From Candidatus Pantoea bituminis (lineage in GTDB: Bacteria > Pseudomonadota > Gammaproteobacteria > Enterobacterales > Enterobacteriaceae): a DNA stretch of 64,000 nucleotides. This document shows positions 1-9,445 of the stretch, piece by piece; within the stretch, counting starts at the first letter, position 1, and every line of letters begins with the position of its first letter. The DNA is taken from NCBI RefSeq assembly GCF_018842675.1, contig NZ_JAGTWO010000004.1, positions 3,100,001 to 3,164,000 of the forward strand, written 5' to 3'. The notes below the pieces were generated by a model, which saw only the letters and a list, made by a program, of their open reading frames with translations, ran no database searches and had not been told where the DNA came from. The position numbers were made by a program, and so were the translations under genes.

Positions 1-927
1 AAAGGCTGGCAAGCCTTGCTTGTAGCGCTTCAGCAACGTGTGTTATCGGGTGAACCTTTTTCGCAGGCATTACGTGACTGGCCGCAGATTTTCCCGCCAC
101 TTTTTCCTGCATTGATGGAGGTGGGAGAATTAACCGGCCAGCTGGATATATGTTGCGCGCAATTGGCACACCAGCAGGCTCGGCAGCAATATCTCTGGAG
201 TAAAGTGATCAAGGCGCTACGTTATCCGCTGTTTATTTTAATGGTGGCTATCGCGGTTTCGTGTGGGATGCTGCTTTTCGTGCTGCCTGAATTTGTCTCC
301 GTTTACGCATCCTTTGATGCTCCCCTTCCCGCATTTACCGCAGCAGTCATGCAACTTTCCACCGGCTTGCAGTCATGGGGCCTAACGCTGACATTCCTGT
401 TTATGTTCATTTTGCTGGGTTGGCGAGAGTTGCGGCGTCGTTCAAGCGACTGGCAGCGTTACGAACAGCGTATGCTTTTACGCATTCCAATATTGGCAGG
501 ATTGTGGCGTGGCAGCCAACTGACCCAGGTGTACACGATTTTGCAGCTAACCCAACAAGCCGGGCTGACATTGCTGCAAGGGTTGGAGGCTGTGCAGGTT
601 ACGCTCTCTTCATTGCTTTGGCGCGAAGCCATTGAGAAGCTGCAACAGCATATTTCGCAAGGAAAGCCACTGCATCAGGCACTCGATAATCATCCGTTGT
701 TTACCGCATTGTGTGGCCAATTGGTGCGTGTTGGCGAAGAAGCTGGTGCATTAGATGTCATGCTGGCGCGTCTGGCTGAATGGCATGAAGATCAAACATT
801 GAGCCGCGCAGATAGCCTTGCAGCCTCACTGGAACCAATGATGATGGTCATCATTGGGGGAATTGTCGGCACGCTGGTCATTGCCATGTATTTACCGGTT
901 TTTGGTCTGGGCGATGCTATGCATTAG
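1..927 (+). CDS. hofC: Type IV pilus assembly inner-membrane protein HofC (3' part)
   Basis: GspF/PilC-family polytopic inner-membrane platform protein of a type IV pilus-like system. The frame is open from base 1, so the 5' end (about 90 codons of a protein near 400 aa) lies outside the window. The remaining part holds the end of the first GspF domain (GELTGQLD), two membrane stretches around fragment residues 75-95 and 125-142, and the second GspF domain with the repeated motif VGEEAGALD. A C-terminal membrane helix (MMVIIGGIVGTLVIAMYLP) follows. The two VGE(L/E)xGxLD motifs are the internal duplication typical of the family. hofB and ppdD would be expected upstream. Convergent with guaC. 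Family assignment is firm; the exact name rests on synteny with E. coli. Confidence 0.88.
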   Translation, partial: KGWQALLVALQQRVLSGEPFSQALRDWPQIFPPLFPALMEVGELTGQLDICCAQLAHQQARQQYLWSKVIKALRYPLFILMVAIAVSCGMLLFVLPEFVSVYASFDAPLPAFTAAVMQLSTGLQSWGLTLTFLFMFILLGWRELRRRSSDWQRYEQRMLLRIPILAGLWRGSQLTQVYTILQLTQQAGLTLLQGLEAVQVTLSSLLWREAIEKLQQHISQGKPLHQALDNHPLFTALCGQLVRVGEEAGALDVMLARLAEWHEDQTLSRADSLAASLEPMMMVIIGGIVGTLVIAMYLPVFGLGDAMH

Positions 928-948
928 GGCGCGCTGGAGAACGCGCCC
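927..948. terminator. Hairpin between convergent hofC and guaC
   Basis: Stem GGGCGCG (927-933) pairs with CGCGCCC (942-948) around an 8-nt loop. It lies between the hofC stop and the guaC stop. There is no T-tract on either side, so intrinsic termination is only possible, not shown. Confidence 0.35.
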
Positions 949-955
949 CGTTACA

Positions 956-1996
956 TCAACGATTAAATACGCGGTTTTCTTGCTCAGCAACACGAATGAA
1001 GGTGGTGCGTTTAGTCAGCTCTTTCAACCGTTCGGCACCGACATAGGTGCAGGCTGAACGTAAACCACCCAGAATATCGCGTGCGGTTTCTTCAACTGGC
1101 CCGCGCAGCGGTAATTTCACGGTTTTACCTTCAGCGGCACGGTAACCCGCTACACCGCCAACATGACGTTTCATAGCAGATTCAGAACTCATGCCATAAA
1201 ACAGCATGAATTTTTCACCGTTCTCTTCTATAACGCTGCCTTCACATTCATCATGCGCAGCAAGCATGCCGCCTAACATGACGAAGTCTGCTCCGCCGCC
1301 AAACGCTTTAGCAACGTCGCCCGGCACAGCGCAACCCCCATCACTAACAATTTGTCCACTCAAGCCGTGTGCGGCGTCAGCACATTCAATCACTGCAGAA
1401 AGCTGCGGGTAGCCCACGCCAGTTTTCATACGAGTGGTACAAACAGAACCGGGACCAATACCGACTTTAACGATATCAGCACCAGAAAGTATCAACTCTT
1501 CAACCATTTCGCCTGTTACCACGTTCCCGGCACAAATCGTTTTGCCCGGAAAGGTTTCACGCGCACGTTTCAAGAATTCGACAAAGTGTTCCGAATAACC
1601 GTTCGCGACATCAATACAGATGAATTGCAGATCATCTGAAAGTGCCATGATTGCAACAAGCTTGTTGAGGTCGGCATCTGAGGTGCCGGTTGAAACCATG
1701 ATGTGATTCAAAATTGAGACTGGCACACGTTGAACGAAGGCACGCCAATCATCAACGCTATAGTGTTTATGAACGGCGGTAAGAATATTGAAACTGGCCA
1801 GTGCCTCTGCCATCAGGAAAGTCCCTACGGTATCCATATTGGCTGCGATAATCGGTACACCGCTCCAGCTCAAGCCTGAATGCTTGAAGGTGAAGTTGCG
1901 TTCCAGTTCAACCTGAGAACGACTCTTCAACGTAGAACGTTTGGGACGAATCAATACATCTTTAAAGCCCAGTTTCAAATCTTCTTCGATACGCAT
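956..1996 (-). CDS. guaC: GMP reductase
   Basis: NADPH-dependent reductive deamination of GMP to IMP in purine salvage; cytosolic. 346 aa, against 347 in E. coli. The IMPDH/GMPR catalytic loop GPGSVCTTR carries the active-site cysteine. SDGGC and the glycine-rich phosphate-binding segment ([12 protein letters not shown]) follow. I chose the ATG at 1996 because the protein then begins [16 protein letters not shown] as in the family; an upstream in-frame ATG at 2020 would add eight unconserved residues. Transcribed alone, convergent with hofC and divergent from coaE. Confidence 0.96.
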   Translation of the reverse strand: MRIEEDLKLGFKDVLIRPKRSTLKSRSQVELERNFTFKHSGLSWSGVPIIAANMDTVGTFLMAEALASFNILTAVHKHYSVDDWRAFVQRVPVSILNHIMVSTGTSDADLNKLVAIMALSDDLQFICIDVANGYSEHFVEFLKRARETFPGKTICAGNVVTGEMVEELILSGADIVKVGIGPGSVCTTRMKTGVGYPQLSAVIECADAAHGLSGQIVSDGGCAVPGDVAKAFGGGADFVMLGGMLAAHDECEGSVIEENGEKFMLFYGMSSESAMKRHVGGVAGYRAAEGKTVKLPLRGPVEETARDILGGLRSACTYVGAERLKELTKRTTFIRVAEQENRVFNR

Positions 1997-2230
1997 AAAT
2001 AATGTCCTGGTTAGTGGCAACGAACCGCAGTTCGCGAAGCAAGCACGGCTCCAGTGAAATGATGATACGCGCTAATCATCCTGCTGCAAGACTGCGAATT
2101 TCACTTTATTTAAGCTACAATCCGATAAATTTAGCTGAAAAACATGAAAGTGATCTGCCGCGCATTTTTGTGTTTTAGAGAAAGAACTTAACGATGATTC
2201 AGCGTCTACCAGCGTGATTGAGAGAACCTT

Positions 2231-2838
2231 ATGCCTTATACCGTAGCGCTGACCGGTGGTATCGGTAGCGGAAAAAGCACCATTGCTAATGGCTTTGCGG
2301 CGCTGGGCGTAACAATTATTGATGCCGATGTGATCGCCCGTGAGGTGGTTGAGCCAGGCTCACCTGCTTTGCAGGCCATTGTTGAACGCCATGGCAAATC
2401 GCTGCTCACTGAGCAAGGCACTCTTTTTCGCGCACGTTTACGCGAAATCATTTTTCAGTCACCAGAAGAGAAGCATTGGCTTAACAGTCTCTTACACCCA
2501 TTGATCAATGCCCGAACGCAGCAGCTTAAGGCTCAAGCCCGCTCGCCTTACGTTTTATGGGTGGTGCCGCTACTGGTAGAAAATAAGTTGCAGCATCAAG
2601 CTAACCGCATTTTAGTCGTTGATGTTGATGAAGCGACGCAGCTCCAACGCACCCAACTGCGCGATAATATTTCCTTAGAGCAGGCAAAAATATTCTTGCA
2701 GCACAGGCCACGCGCCAACAGCGCCTCGCCTGTGCTGACGACATCATTGATAATAGCGGCGCACCGGAAGATGCGCTGCCGCAAGTTGCCGAACTCCATC
2801 AACGCTATCTGGCGTTAGCGGCAACGCAACAGGATTAA
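2231..2838 (+). CDS. coaE: Dephospho-CoA kinase (frameshifted in this sequence)
   Basis: Last step of coenzyme A synthesis: phosphorylation of the 3'-OH of dephospho-CoA; essential. The P-loop GGIGSGKST is at residues 8-16. The first frame is normal to about codon 154, then runs out of frame to a stop at 2818. The family C-terminus ([20 protein letters not shown] and on) continues one frame over to TAA at 2836-2838. The break sits in an A5 run at 2695-2700; a sixth A restores [11 protein letters not shown] and a 202-aa protein (E. coli 206). The product is essential and zapD follows 4 nt after the restored stop, so I believe the gene is intact and the base was missed in sequencing. Confidence 0.92.
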
Positions 2839-2842
2839 CATC

Positions 2843-3586
2843 ATGAGTACAGTCGTTCTTTTTGAACACCCACTGAATGAAAAAATGCGCACATGGCTAC
2901 GCGTTGAATTCCTTATTAATCAACTACTAGAAAGCGTGCCGCTCAGTAATACCACCAGCGCGCTAAATTTCTTTCGCCTGATTGGCGAACTGCTGGATAT
3001 ATTTGAACGCGGTGATATGCGTACAGAACTGTTGAAAGAGCTGGAGCGGCAGCAACTGAAATTACGGGCATGGGCTGATGTACCGGGCGTCGATATGACG
3101 CTGGTAGACTCGTTACGCGATACGCTGAAAATGCAATCAACTCAGCTTATGCATGCGCCACGCATGGGGCAACAGCTGCGTGAAAATCGTCTGATTGGAC
3201 TGGTTCGCCAGCGCCTGAGTATTCCTGGCGGTTGTTGCAGCTTCGACCTGCCCAGCTTACATATCTGGTTGCATCAGCCGCAGGAAATACGCAATTCCCA
3301 GGTTGATGACTGGCTTGAAACGCTGGTGCCATTGCGTAGCAGCCTGGCGATGATCCTTGATTTGATTCGCCAGTCAGGTGCATTTCGCCATCAAACCAGC
3401 CTAAATGGTTTTTATCAGGATAATGCCGAAGGCGCAGATTTACTGCGTCTACAGCTGCTGCTGGAAGATTCGCTTTATCCGCAAGTTTCCGGCCATAAAA
3501 GCCGTTATGCCATCCGTTTTATGCCATTTGATGCCGAACGAGGTGAAGTGCCCGCTCGACTCGATTTTCAACTGGCCTGTTGTTAG
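2843..3586 (+). CDS. zapD: Cell division protein ZapD (YacF)
   Basis: Z-ring-associated protein that cross-links FtsZ protofilaments through the FtsZ C-terminal peptide; cytosolic. 247 aa, the same as E. coli. Mostly helical N-terminal half with the conserved [14 protein letters not shown] near the start, then a beta-rich C-terminal half ending in QLACC. It begins 4 nt after the restored coaE stop and is followed by yacG 8 nt downstream, so coaE-zapD-yacG form one transcription unit. Its partner FtsZ (with the [14 protein letters not shown] tail) is encoded in the same window. Confidence 0.95.
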   Translation: MSTVVLFEHPLNEKMRTWLRVEFLINQLLESVPLSNTTSALNFFRLIGELLDIFERGDMRTELLKELERQQLKLRAWADVPGVDMTLVDSLRDTLKMQSTQLMHAPRMGQQLRENRLIGLVRQRLSIPGGCCSFDLPSLHIWLHQPQEIRNSQVDDWLETLVPLRSSLAMILDLIRQSGAFRHQTSLNGFYQDNAEGADLLRLQLLLEDSLYPQVSGHKSRYAIRFMPFDAERGEVPARLDFQLACC

Positions 3587-3594
3587 AGGTGAAC

Positions 3595-3792
3595 ATGCAA
3601 GAAGAAATTATGACCGTGGAATGCCCACAATGTGGCAAAGATGTTATTTGGGACGAGCTGAGCCCGTGGCGGCCCTTTTGCAGCAAACGCTGCCAGCTCA
3701 TTGATCTAGGGGAATGGGCCGCAGAAGAGAAACGCATTCCCAGTAACGGCGATTTGAACGACAGTGATAACTGGAGCGAAGAAGAGCATTAA
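3595..3792 (+). CDS. yacG: DNA gyrase inhibitor YacG, zinc-binding
   Basis: Small zinc-ribbon protein that binds GyrB and inhibits gyrase DNA binding. 65 aa from the ATG at 3595. The four zinc-ligand cysteines are visible in CPQCGK and FCSKRC, followed by the family signature [20 protein letters not shown] at 3580 would only add five residues overlapping zapD and is not needed. Last gene of the coaE-zapD-yacG unit, followed by a bidirectional terminator. Confidence 0.95.
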   Translation: MQEEIMTVECPQCGKDVIWDELSPWRPFCSKRCQLIDLGEWAAEEKRIPSNGDLNDSDNWSEEEH

Positions 3793-3796
3793 CGTT

Positions 3797-3821
3797 AAGT
3801 GGGGCATAATGCCCCACTTTT
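3797..3821. terminator. Bidirectional terminator between yacG and mutT
   Basis: Inverted repeat AAGTGGGGCAT / ATGCCCCACTT with T-tract on the plus side and A-run on the other. It lies between the convergent yacG and mutT genes and can serve both. Confidence 0.85.
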
Positions 3822-4215
3822 AGAATTCACCCGCAATCAGGCGTGCGATCAACTGATGATTGGCCGCTGGAAACTCATCAGCCACCAGCGCATGCTGTTC
3901 CACCCAGCGTTGCGGTTGCCCTTCTCGTCCCCACGGCTCACCTTTCCAGCCTTCCACTAAGAAAAAGTGTAGCGTGACGCGAAGATCTTCATAGGTATGA
4001 TCTGCTTCACCAATAGCTTGGGCTTCAGTCACTTCAATTCCGGTTTCTTCTAGTAACTCGCGGATCAATCCTTGTTCAGCACTCTCCCCAGCCTCAATTT
4101 TGCCACCGGGGAATTCCCACTTGTTGGCCATATATGAGGTCGCTGCACGCTGGGCCAGGAAAATTTGTTTGTCGGCATTGCGAATAATACCTACCGCGAC
4201 CTGCAGGTGTTTCAT
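3820..4215 (-). CDS. mutT: 8-oxo-dGTP diphosphatase MutT
   Basis: Nudix hydrolase that removes 8-oxo-dGTP from the nucleotide pool, preventing A:T to C:G transversions. 131 aa (E. coli 129). The complete Nudix box GX5EX7REUXEEXGU is present: G, E, RE, LLEE and TG fall at residues 37-59, inside a stretch beginning GGKIEAGES. Starts at the ATG giving MKHLQVAVGII. Convergent with yacG; the shared terminator overlaps its 3' end. Confidence 0.96.
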   Translation of the reverse strand: MKHLQVAVGIIRNADKQIFLAQRAATSYMANKWEFPGGKIEAGESAEQGLIRELLEETGIEVTEAQAIGEADHTYEDLRVTLHFFLVEGWKGEPWGREGQPQRWVEQHALVADEFPAANHQLIARLIAGEF

Positions 4216-4396
4216 GAATGATATCCCAGAGTTTTAGCTGAATGAGCCGTGATTTTAAAACATGGCTTAAAGGAAGTTAAACGCTTTAGGCACTGTAATG
4301 AAATCAAACAAGACAGGTCGCAATGACGTTGCTCCAGATGTTTAGCAATACTCGCACTTACCTATTGTTTCACTAGACTGCGCAACGGTTAATCCC

Positions 4397-4780
4397 ATGC
4401 TTACATACATTGCCCACAACACCGCCAGAGAGATACATTCCGCCCGGCAGGTGATTTTTCATGACATTCTGACCCTCGACAGTGTCCATAATCATCTGAC
4501 ATGGCATCCCGGCAACATTGTCATCCCGTTAAACGATGCCCAAAAACGTTTCTTTAACTGCCTGCTTATGAAAGTCACCTCTAAACAACAAATCATTTCA
4601 ATTGTCTGGAATGAGCGCGCTTACGGTATTAGCGATAATAATTATCACCAATTATTGTTTCAAAGCCGCGCCCTGCTAAAACGCCACAAATTACCGGATG
4701 GCCTGCTGGTCACTATCCCTTATCATGGCGTCAGGCTTAATGAAGACCTGCTGTTATCCAGCGCCAAGGCATACAGTTAG
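4397..4780 (+). CDS. Orphan winged-helix (OmpR/PhoB-type) DNA-binding protein
   Basis: Not recognised by name. 127 aa. Residues about 33-115 match the trans_reg_C (OmpR/PhoB/CadC) winged-helix pattern: a beta-strand lead (HLTWHPGNIVIPLN), a helix AQKRFFNCLL, a turn helix KQQIISIVW, the recognition-helix region SDNNYHQLLFQSRALLKRH, and the wing ending TIPYHGVRLNED. There is no receiver domain and no transmembrane segment, unlike response regulators or CadC/ToxR. The recognition region SDNNYHQ resembles the SDNNLxQ of CadC-like proteins. Only a weak ribosome-binding site is visible upstream. E. coli has nothing between mutT and secA, so this is an accessory regulator. Its targets are unknown. 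Confidence 0.7.
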   Translation: MLTYIAHNTAREIHSARQVIFHDILTLDSVHNHLTWHPGNIVIPLNDAQKRFFNCLLMKVTSKQQIISIVWNERAYGISDNNYHQLLFQSRALLKRHKLPDGLLVTIPYHGVRLNEDLLLSSAKAYS

Positions 4781-4796
4781 TTGCAGAAATAGGGAT

Positions 4797-4822
4797 AAAA
4801 AAGGAGCCATCGGCTCCTTTTT
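4797..4822. terminator. Bidirectional terminator between the winged-helix gene and secA
   Basis: AAAAAAGGAGCC, a 3-nt loop, then GGCTCCTTTTT. It sits between two convergent genes and has A/T tracts on both flanks. Confidence 0.88.
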
Positions 4823-4835
4823 CTTTCAGTGCTTA

Positions 4836-7541
4836 TTAGGCCAGACGCCCATGACACTGTTTGTATTTTTTGCCCGAGCCGCATGGACAGGGATCGTTAC
4901 GTCCAACTTTGCGTTCACCGCTCTCTTGCGCCAGCTCTTCTTTCGCTAAGATTTCATCGTCAACATGGCTAAGCTGCTGCTGCTGTGCCAAACGTTCAGC
5001 TTCTTCACGACGCTGCTGCTCCATCGCTTCAACTTCTTCCGGCATGCGAACTTGCACCTTGCTCAGCGTGCTAATCACTTCATATTTCAGTGACTCCAGC
5101 ATTGCTGCGAACATAGCAAAGGATTCGCGTTTATATTCTTGCTTAGGATCTTTCTGCGCGTAACCACGTAGATGAATACCTTGACGCAGATAATCCATGG
5201 CTGCCAGATGCTCTTTCCACAGTGAATCCAGCGTCTGTAACATTACACCTTTTTCGAAGCTACGCATTGTCTCAGCGCCAACCACTTCTTCTTTCGCAGC
5301 GTAGTTTTCCATCGCATGCGTCATGATACGTTCGCGCAGCGTTTCTTCATGCAGATCGGGTTCTTTATCCAACCATTCAGCGATAGGAAGTTCCAGATCG
5401 AAATCAGTGCGTAAACGCTCTTCCAGACCAGGGACATCCCACATTTCTTCCAGCGACTGCGGTGGAATGTAGGTGTCGATGGTGGTTTTATACACATCCT
5501 GACGAATGCTGTTGATGGTTTCACTCACATCAGAAACATCAAGCAGTTCATTACGTTGGCTGTAAATTGCGCGGCGCTGATCGTTAGCAACATCATCATA
5601 TTCCAACAGTTGCTTACGAATATCGAAGTTGCGGCTTTCTACTTTGCGCTGTGCATTAGCAATCGCTTTTGTTACCCATGGATGTTCAATCGCTTCGCCA
5701 GGCTTCATGCCTAATTTACGCATCATGTTTGACACGCGATCCGAGGCAAAAATACGCATCAGCGCATCTTCCATCGACAGATAGAAGCGTGATGAACCTG
5801 CATCACCCTGACGACCCGCACGCCCACGCAGCTGGTTGTCGATACGGCGAGATTCGTGACGCTCTGTACCTACGATGTGTAAACCGCCTGAGGTCAGCAC
5901 TGCATCGTGGCGAATCTGCCATGCGGCTTTAATCTCTTCGATCTGCGCTTCTGTTGGATCCTGAAGCTCAGCGACTTCAGCATGCCAGCTACCACCCAGC
6001 ATAATGTCTGTACCACGACCCGCCATGTTAGTGGCGATCGTTACCGCGCCTGGCTGGCCCGCTTGCGCCACGATTTCTGCTTCGCGGGCGTGGAATTTGG
6101 CGTTCAACACGTTGTGTTTAATGCCTGCGCGCGTCAGTTCATTAGAAACAACTTCAGATTTTTCAATGGAGATGGTACCCACCAATACAGGCTGTCCGTT
6201 TGCGGTACGCTCACGGATATCCTCAATGATTGCATCAATCTTCTCTTTCTCAGTCATGTAGACCAGATCAGCCAGATCTTTACGCACCATTGGGCGGTTG
6301 GTTGGTACGACAATGGTATCCAGTTTGTAAATTGAGCTAAATTCGAATGCTTCGGTATCTGCTGTACCGGTCATACCGGCCAGTTTTTCATAGATACGGA
6401 AGTAGTTCTGGAAAGTGATTGAGGCCAGCGTCTGGTTCTCGTTCTGAATATCAACACCTTCTTTCGCTTCGATAGCCTGATGCAGGCCGTCGGACCAGCG
6501 ACGTCCCTGCATGGTACGCCCGGTGTGCTCATCGACGATAACTACTTCGCCATCTTTCACAATGTAATCTACATCGCGGGTAAACAGCGCGTGGGCACGA
6601 AGCGCAGCGGTAACGTGGTGCATCAGCATGATATTGGTTGGCGAATACAGAGACTCGCCCTCATCCATGATGCCTTGGCTAACCAAAAGCTCTTCCACTT
6701 TGACTAAACCACGTTCAGACATGTGCGCCTGTCGCGCCTTTTCATCCACCCAGAAATCACCTTCGCCCTGGAAGTTTTCAGTGTCTTCTTTATCCTGACG
6801 AACCAGGTGCGGAATGATTTTATTAACTTTGGTGTAGAGCTCAGAGCTGTCTTCGGCAGGACCAGAAATAATTAACGGCGTACGCGCTTCATCGATCAAG
6901 ATGGAGTCCACTTCATCTACCAGCGCATAATTCAGTTTACGCTGTACGCGCTCTTCCGGGCTGAACGCCATGTTATCGCGCAGATAATCGAAGCCATATT
7001 CGTTGTTGGTGCCGTAAGTAATGTCAGCCGCATAAGCTTCGCGTTTAGCATGAGCCGGCAAGCCTGACATGTTAATACCGACGGACAAGCCGAGGAATTC
7101 GAACAGCGGACGGTTATTTTCGGCATCACGCTGCGCCAGATAGTCATTCACCGTGACCACGTGAACGCCTTTACCGGTTAACGCATTCAGATAAGCCGGC
7201 AAGGTTGCCGTCAACGTTTTACCTTCACCGGTACGCATTTCCGCGATACAGCGGTCATTCAACACCATGCCGCCAATCAGCTGGACATCAAAGTGACGCA
7301 TACCAAATACGCGCTTACTCGCTTCACGTACTGTGGCGAAGGCTTCAGGAATCAAGCTTTCCAGCGTTTCGCCTTTTGCCAGACGCTCACGGAATAATAC
7401 AGTTTTAGCTTTCAATTCATCATCAGAGAGCTTTTCAAAATCTGGCTCCATCTTGTTGATGACATCAACAGCCTTACGCATACGGCGTAAAGTACGATCA
7501 TTGCTGCTACCAAAAACCTTGGTCAACATTTTGATTAACAT
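4836..7541 (-). CDS. secA: Preprotein translocase ATPase SecA
   Basis: Motor ATPase that drives preproteins through SecYEG; essential. 901 aa, as in E. coli. Walker A MRTGEGKT near residue 102 and DEAD-like [12 protein letters not shown] near 207-218 are present. The helicase motif [20 protein letters not shown] is near 560, and the C-terminal zinc/SecB-binding motif [14 protein letters not shown] is near the end. The N-terminus [12 protein letters not shown] matches the family. It lies downstream of secM with a short hairpin-containing spacer, the arrangement used for translational control of secA by SecM arrest. Confidence 0.98.
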   Translation of the reverse strand: MLIKMLTKVFGSSNDRTLRRMRKAVDVINKMEPDFEKLSDDELKAKTVLFRERLAKGETLESLIPEAFATVREASKRVFGMRHFDVQLIGGMVLNDRCIAEMRTGEGKTLTATLPAYLNALTGKGVHVVTVNDYLAQRDAENNRPLFEFLGLSVGINMSGLPAHAKREAYAADITYGTNNEYGFDYLRDNMAFSPEERVQRKLNYALVDEVDSILIDEARTPLIISGPAEDSSELYTKVNKIIPHLVRQDKEDTENFQGEGDFWVDEKARQAHMSERGLVKVEELLVSQGIMDEGESLYSPTNIMLMHHVTAALRAHALFTRDVDYIVKDGEVVIVDEHTGRTMQGRRWSDGLHQAIEAKEGVDIQNENQTLASITFQNYFRIYEKLAGMTGTADTEAFEFSSIYKLDTIVVPTNRPMVRKDLADLVYMTEKEKIDAIIEDIRERTANGQPVLVGTISIEKSEVVSNELTRAGIKHNVLNAKFHAREAEIVAQAGQPGAVTIATNMAGRGTDIMLGGSWHAEVAELQDPTEAQIEEIKAAWQIRHDAVLTSGGLHIVGTERHESRRIDNQLRGRAGRQGDAGSSRFYLSMEDALMRIFASDRVSNMMRKLGMKPGEAIEHPWVTKAIANAQRKVESRNFDIRKQLLEYDDVANDQRRAIYSQRNELLDVSDVSETINSIRQDVYKTTIDTYIPPQSLEEMWDVPGLEERLRTDFDLELPIAEWLDKEPDLHEETLRERIMTHAMENYAAKEEVVGAETMRSFEKGVMLQTLDSLWKEHLAAMDYLRQGIHLRGYAQKDPKQEYKRESFAMFAAMLESLKYEVISTLSKVQVRMPEEVEAMEQQRREEAERLAQQQQLSHVDDEILAKEELAQESGERKVGRNDPCPCGSGKKYKQCHGRLA

Positions 7542-7560
7542 AATAAATATTTTCTCAATT

Positions 7561-7581
7561 CAGCCGTGTAATCACGGGCTG
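7561..7581 (-). promoter_or_regulatory. Hairpin in the secM-secA spacer
   Basis: On the minus strand CAGCC-CGTG, loop ATTA, CACG-GGCTG forms a stem with one bulged C, about 20 nt upstream of the secA ATG. In E. coli a helix here hides the secA ribosome-binding site until SecM stalls the ribosome. This hairpin may be the local equivalent or part of it. It does not itself contain the GAGAAAA near the secA start, so the sequestering fold is inferred. Confidence 0.45.
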
Positions 7582-7613
7582 CGAAATCTAAAAGTGTGAA
7601 ACAACCAAAAAGA

Positions 7614-8123
7614 TTAGCAGAACAATGAGGAAGGTCCGGCGCGAATGCCGTTTACTTTAGCGTGCCACTCAACATACGTATGAGGCTGGGCAGCAGAGTG
7701 CGGTTTAGAACGGTTTATCTGCGGCGCGGTATGCAGCGCAGTTTGTGAAGTCAGTAACGCTTGAAGCGAATCCAGTAACGCCAGCTTTTGCGCTGCCAGC
7801 GGTAGCGCACCCTGCTCTTCCGCCTGCGTCTGCGGCGTCAACGTAAAAGAGAGATGGCGTATCACGGTGCGGATAGCATGTTGATGCCAATAATCCACAG
7901 TGAAGTTTGGGCGTCTCGCCGCTTCTTGTAGGCGAATAAGATGATCGAATCGGGCAGCGTTGCCGATAAACAAACTGCTGGCAGGTGATTCTGATGATGC
8001 GTTGAGTTCTGAACTTTGTGCACACGCTGGCAAGCCAAGACTGGCCGCCACCATCCCCAACAGGAGATGAGGCCAGAAATAGCGTCTGCCTAATTGTCGC
8101 CAGCGTAAAAGAAGTTCGATCAC
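7614..8123 (-). CDS. secM: Secretion monitor SecM (translation-arrest peptide)
   Basis: Exported regulatory peptide that stalls its own ribosome when secretion is slow, raising secA translation. 169 aa from the GTG at 8123, preceded by GGAAAGG; the E. coli gene also starts with GTG. The N-terminus RWRQLGRRYFWPHLLLGM is nearly the E. coli signal sequence. The conserved middle SVDYWHQHAIRTVIRHLSF is present here as TVDYWHQHAIRTVIRHLSF. The arrest core WHAKVNGIRAGP keeps W153, G159, I160, R161, A162, G163 and P164. The positions equivalent to E. coli F150 and I156 are both His (148 and 154). A TTG at 8141 is a possible earlier start. Confidence 0.93.
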   Translation of the reverse strand: MIELLLRWRQLGRRYFWPHLLLGMVAASLGLPACAQSSELNASSESPASSLFIGNAARFDHLIRLQEAARRPNFTVDYWHQHAIRTVIRHLSFTLTPQTQAEEQGALPLAAQKLALLDSLQALLTSQTALHTAPQINRSKPHSAAQPHTYVEWHAKVNGIRAGPSSLFC

Positions 8124-8426
8124 AACCTTTCCATTGCACAAGAGTCGATTTGCGCATCAATTTTTTGATCACCAACCGCGTAATGCAGTGGCGTTAAGCC
8201 GATAAAAGCGCCTGAGATAGTATCACTAATGTGGGACATCCACACCTGGGATTAAAGTCGCTCTGGGAGAAAACACGCTTGATTGTTCAGCAATTCAGCA
8301 ACTAAGAGATTTACTTGCGAGCGGCATCGCACTTCAGGAGAGAACAGCGAGACAATAAAAAACGGCTGACGCCGCTGACCGGAGAGGGTGTCAGCATTGC
8401 CAGCCGTTTTAGATGTTCTGAGGTAA
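8124..8426. other. Intergenic region between secM and lpxC
   Basis: About 300 nt without a gene. The lpxC-proximal end holds the lpxC terminator (8357-8410). The rest should carry the secM promoter and leader, but I could not pick a convincing -35/-10 pair. Confidence 0.5.
8357..8410 (-). terminator. Rho-independent terminator after lpxC
   Basis: On the minus strand AAAACGGCTG pairs with CAGCCGTTTTTT across an internal segment that itself contains a second inverted repeat (GCTGAC / GTCAGC). The run of T follows on the minus strand, as expected at the end of the dcw-lpxC block. Confidence 0.82.
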
Positions 8427-9344
8427 TTAAGCCAGAACCAAATTGGGTGCTTTGAATGCCAGCGGCAGTTCAGCTTCGTCTTCGAAAGTTGCCCATTCCC
8501 AGGCTTCTTGCTTAGCTAAAACGGCTTGCAGCAACTTGTTATTCAATGCGTGGCCTGATTTGAACGCGGTAAACGCGCCAATGATGTTGTGGCCGCACAT
8601 AAACAAATCACCAATTGCATCAAGCATTTTGTGACGAACGAATTCATCTTCAAAGCGCAGACCGTCTTCATTCAAGACGCGGAAATCATCCAGACCTATC
8701 GCACAATCTAAACTACCGCCCAGGCACAGGCCTTTAGACTGCAGATATTCGATCTCACGCATAAAGCCAAATGTACGCGCGCGACTGATTTGGCGAACAA
8801 ACGCTTCAGCAGAAAAGTTCATCTGATAACGCTGAGAGCTGGAGTCGATTGCCGGATGTTTAAAGTCGATGGTGAAGTCCAGCGAGAAGCCATTAAACGG
8901 CTTAATCTCGGCCCATTTGTCACCATCTTCAACACGCACGGTTTGCTTAACGCGCACGAATTTTTTCGCGCTGTTCAGCTGTTCGATACCTGCATCCATC
9001 AGCAAATAGATGAACGGTGCTGCGCTGCCGTCCATGATCGGGATTTCTGGCGCATCGACTTCAACAATAATGTTATCGATACCCAATCCCGCCAAGGCGG
9101 CGTTTAAATGTTCAACCGTCGAAATACGTACGCCTTCATCATTCACCAGGCAAGTACTCAGCATGGTGTCGCGCACGTATTTTGCATCAGCCGGGAAATC
9201 AACCGGTGGATTCAAGTCAGTGCGACGATAGATGACCCCGGTATTAGCCGACGCAGGGCGCAATGTCAGTGTGACTTTCTTGCCGGTATGCAAACCGACA
9301 CCAGTCGCCTGAACAATACGTTTTAATGTCCTTTGTTTGATCAT
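8427..9344 (-). CDS. lpxC: UDP-3-O-acyl-N-acetylglucosamine deacetylase LpxC
   Basis: Zinc-dependent deacetylase, the first committed step of lipid A synthesis; cytosolic and essential. 305 aa from ATG 9344 ([17 protein letters not shown]), the E. coli length; an upstream ATG would add five residues. Zinc ligands are visible as the His of VEHLNAA (about 79) and the His/Asp of HKMLDAIGD (about 238-242). The C-terminal tail ends [13 protein letters not shown], close to the E. coli FtsH degron tail ending in AVLA, so regulated proteolysis is probably conserved. It has its own promoter downstream of ftsZ. Confidence 0.97.
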   Translation of the reverse strand: MIKQRTLKRIVQATGVGLHTGKKVTLTLRPASANTGVIYRRTDLNPPVDFPADAKYVRDTMLSTCLVNDEGVRISTVEHLNAALAGLGIDNIIVEVDAPEIPIMDGSAAPFIYLLMDAGIEQLNSAKKFVRVKQTVRVEDGDKWAEIKPFNGFSLDFTIDFKHPAIDSSSQRYQMNFSAEAFVRQISRARTFGFMREIEYLQSKGLCLGGSLDCAIGLDDFRVLNEDGLRFEDEFVRHKMLDAIGDLFMCGHNIIGAFTAFKSGHALNNKLLQAVLAKQEAWEWATFEDEAELPLAFKAPNLVLA

Positions 9345-9378
9345 CGTATTATCTCGCAATATTACCTTTCCAACCGCC

Positions 9379-9408
9379 AGTATACTTTACCAGCGGGCGG
9401 ACACTTTA
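9379..9408 (-). promoter_or_regulatory. Candidate lpxC promoter
   Basis: On the minus strand a good -10 TATACT (9379-9384) lies about 35 nt upstream of the lpxC ATG. The -35 is weak (CTAAAG or AAAGTG at about 9402-9408). E. coli lpxC also has a promoter here. Approximate. Confidence 0.45.
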
Positions 9409-9445
9409 GCACAAAGAGCGGAGATTCCCAATTATAGGGATATTC

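Noticed and set aside
7705..8175. 156-codon frame overlapping secM on the same strand
   Set aside because: Shadow frame; the secM frame has the full conserved protein and arrest motif.
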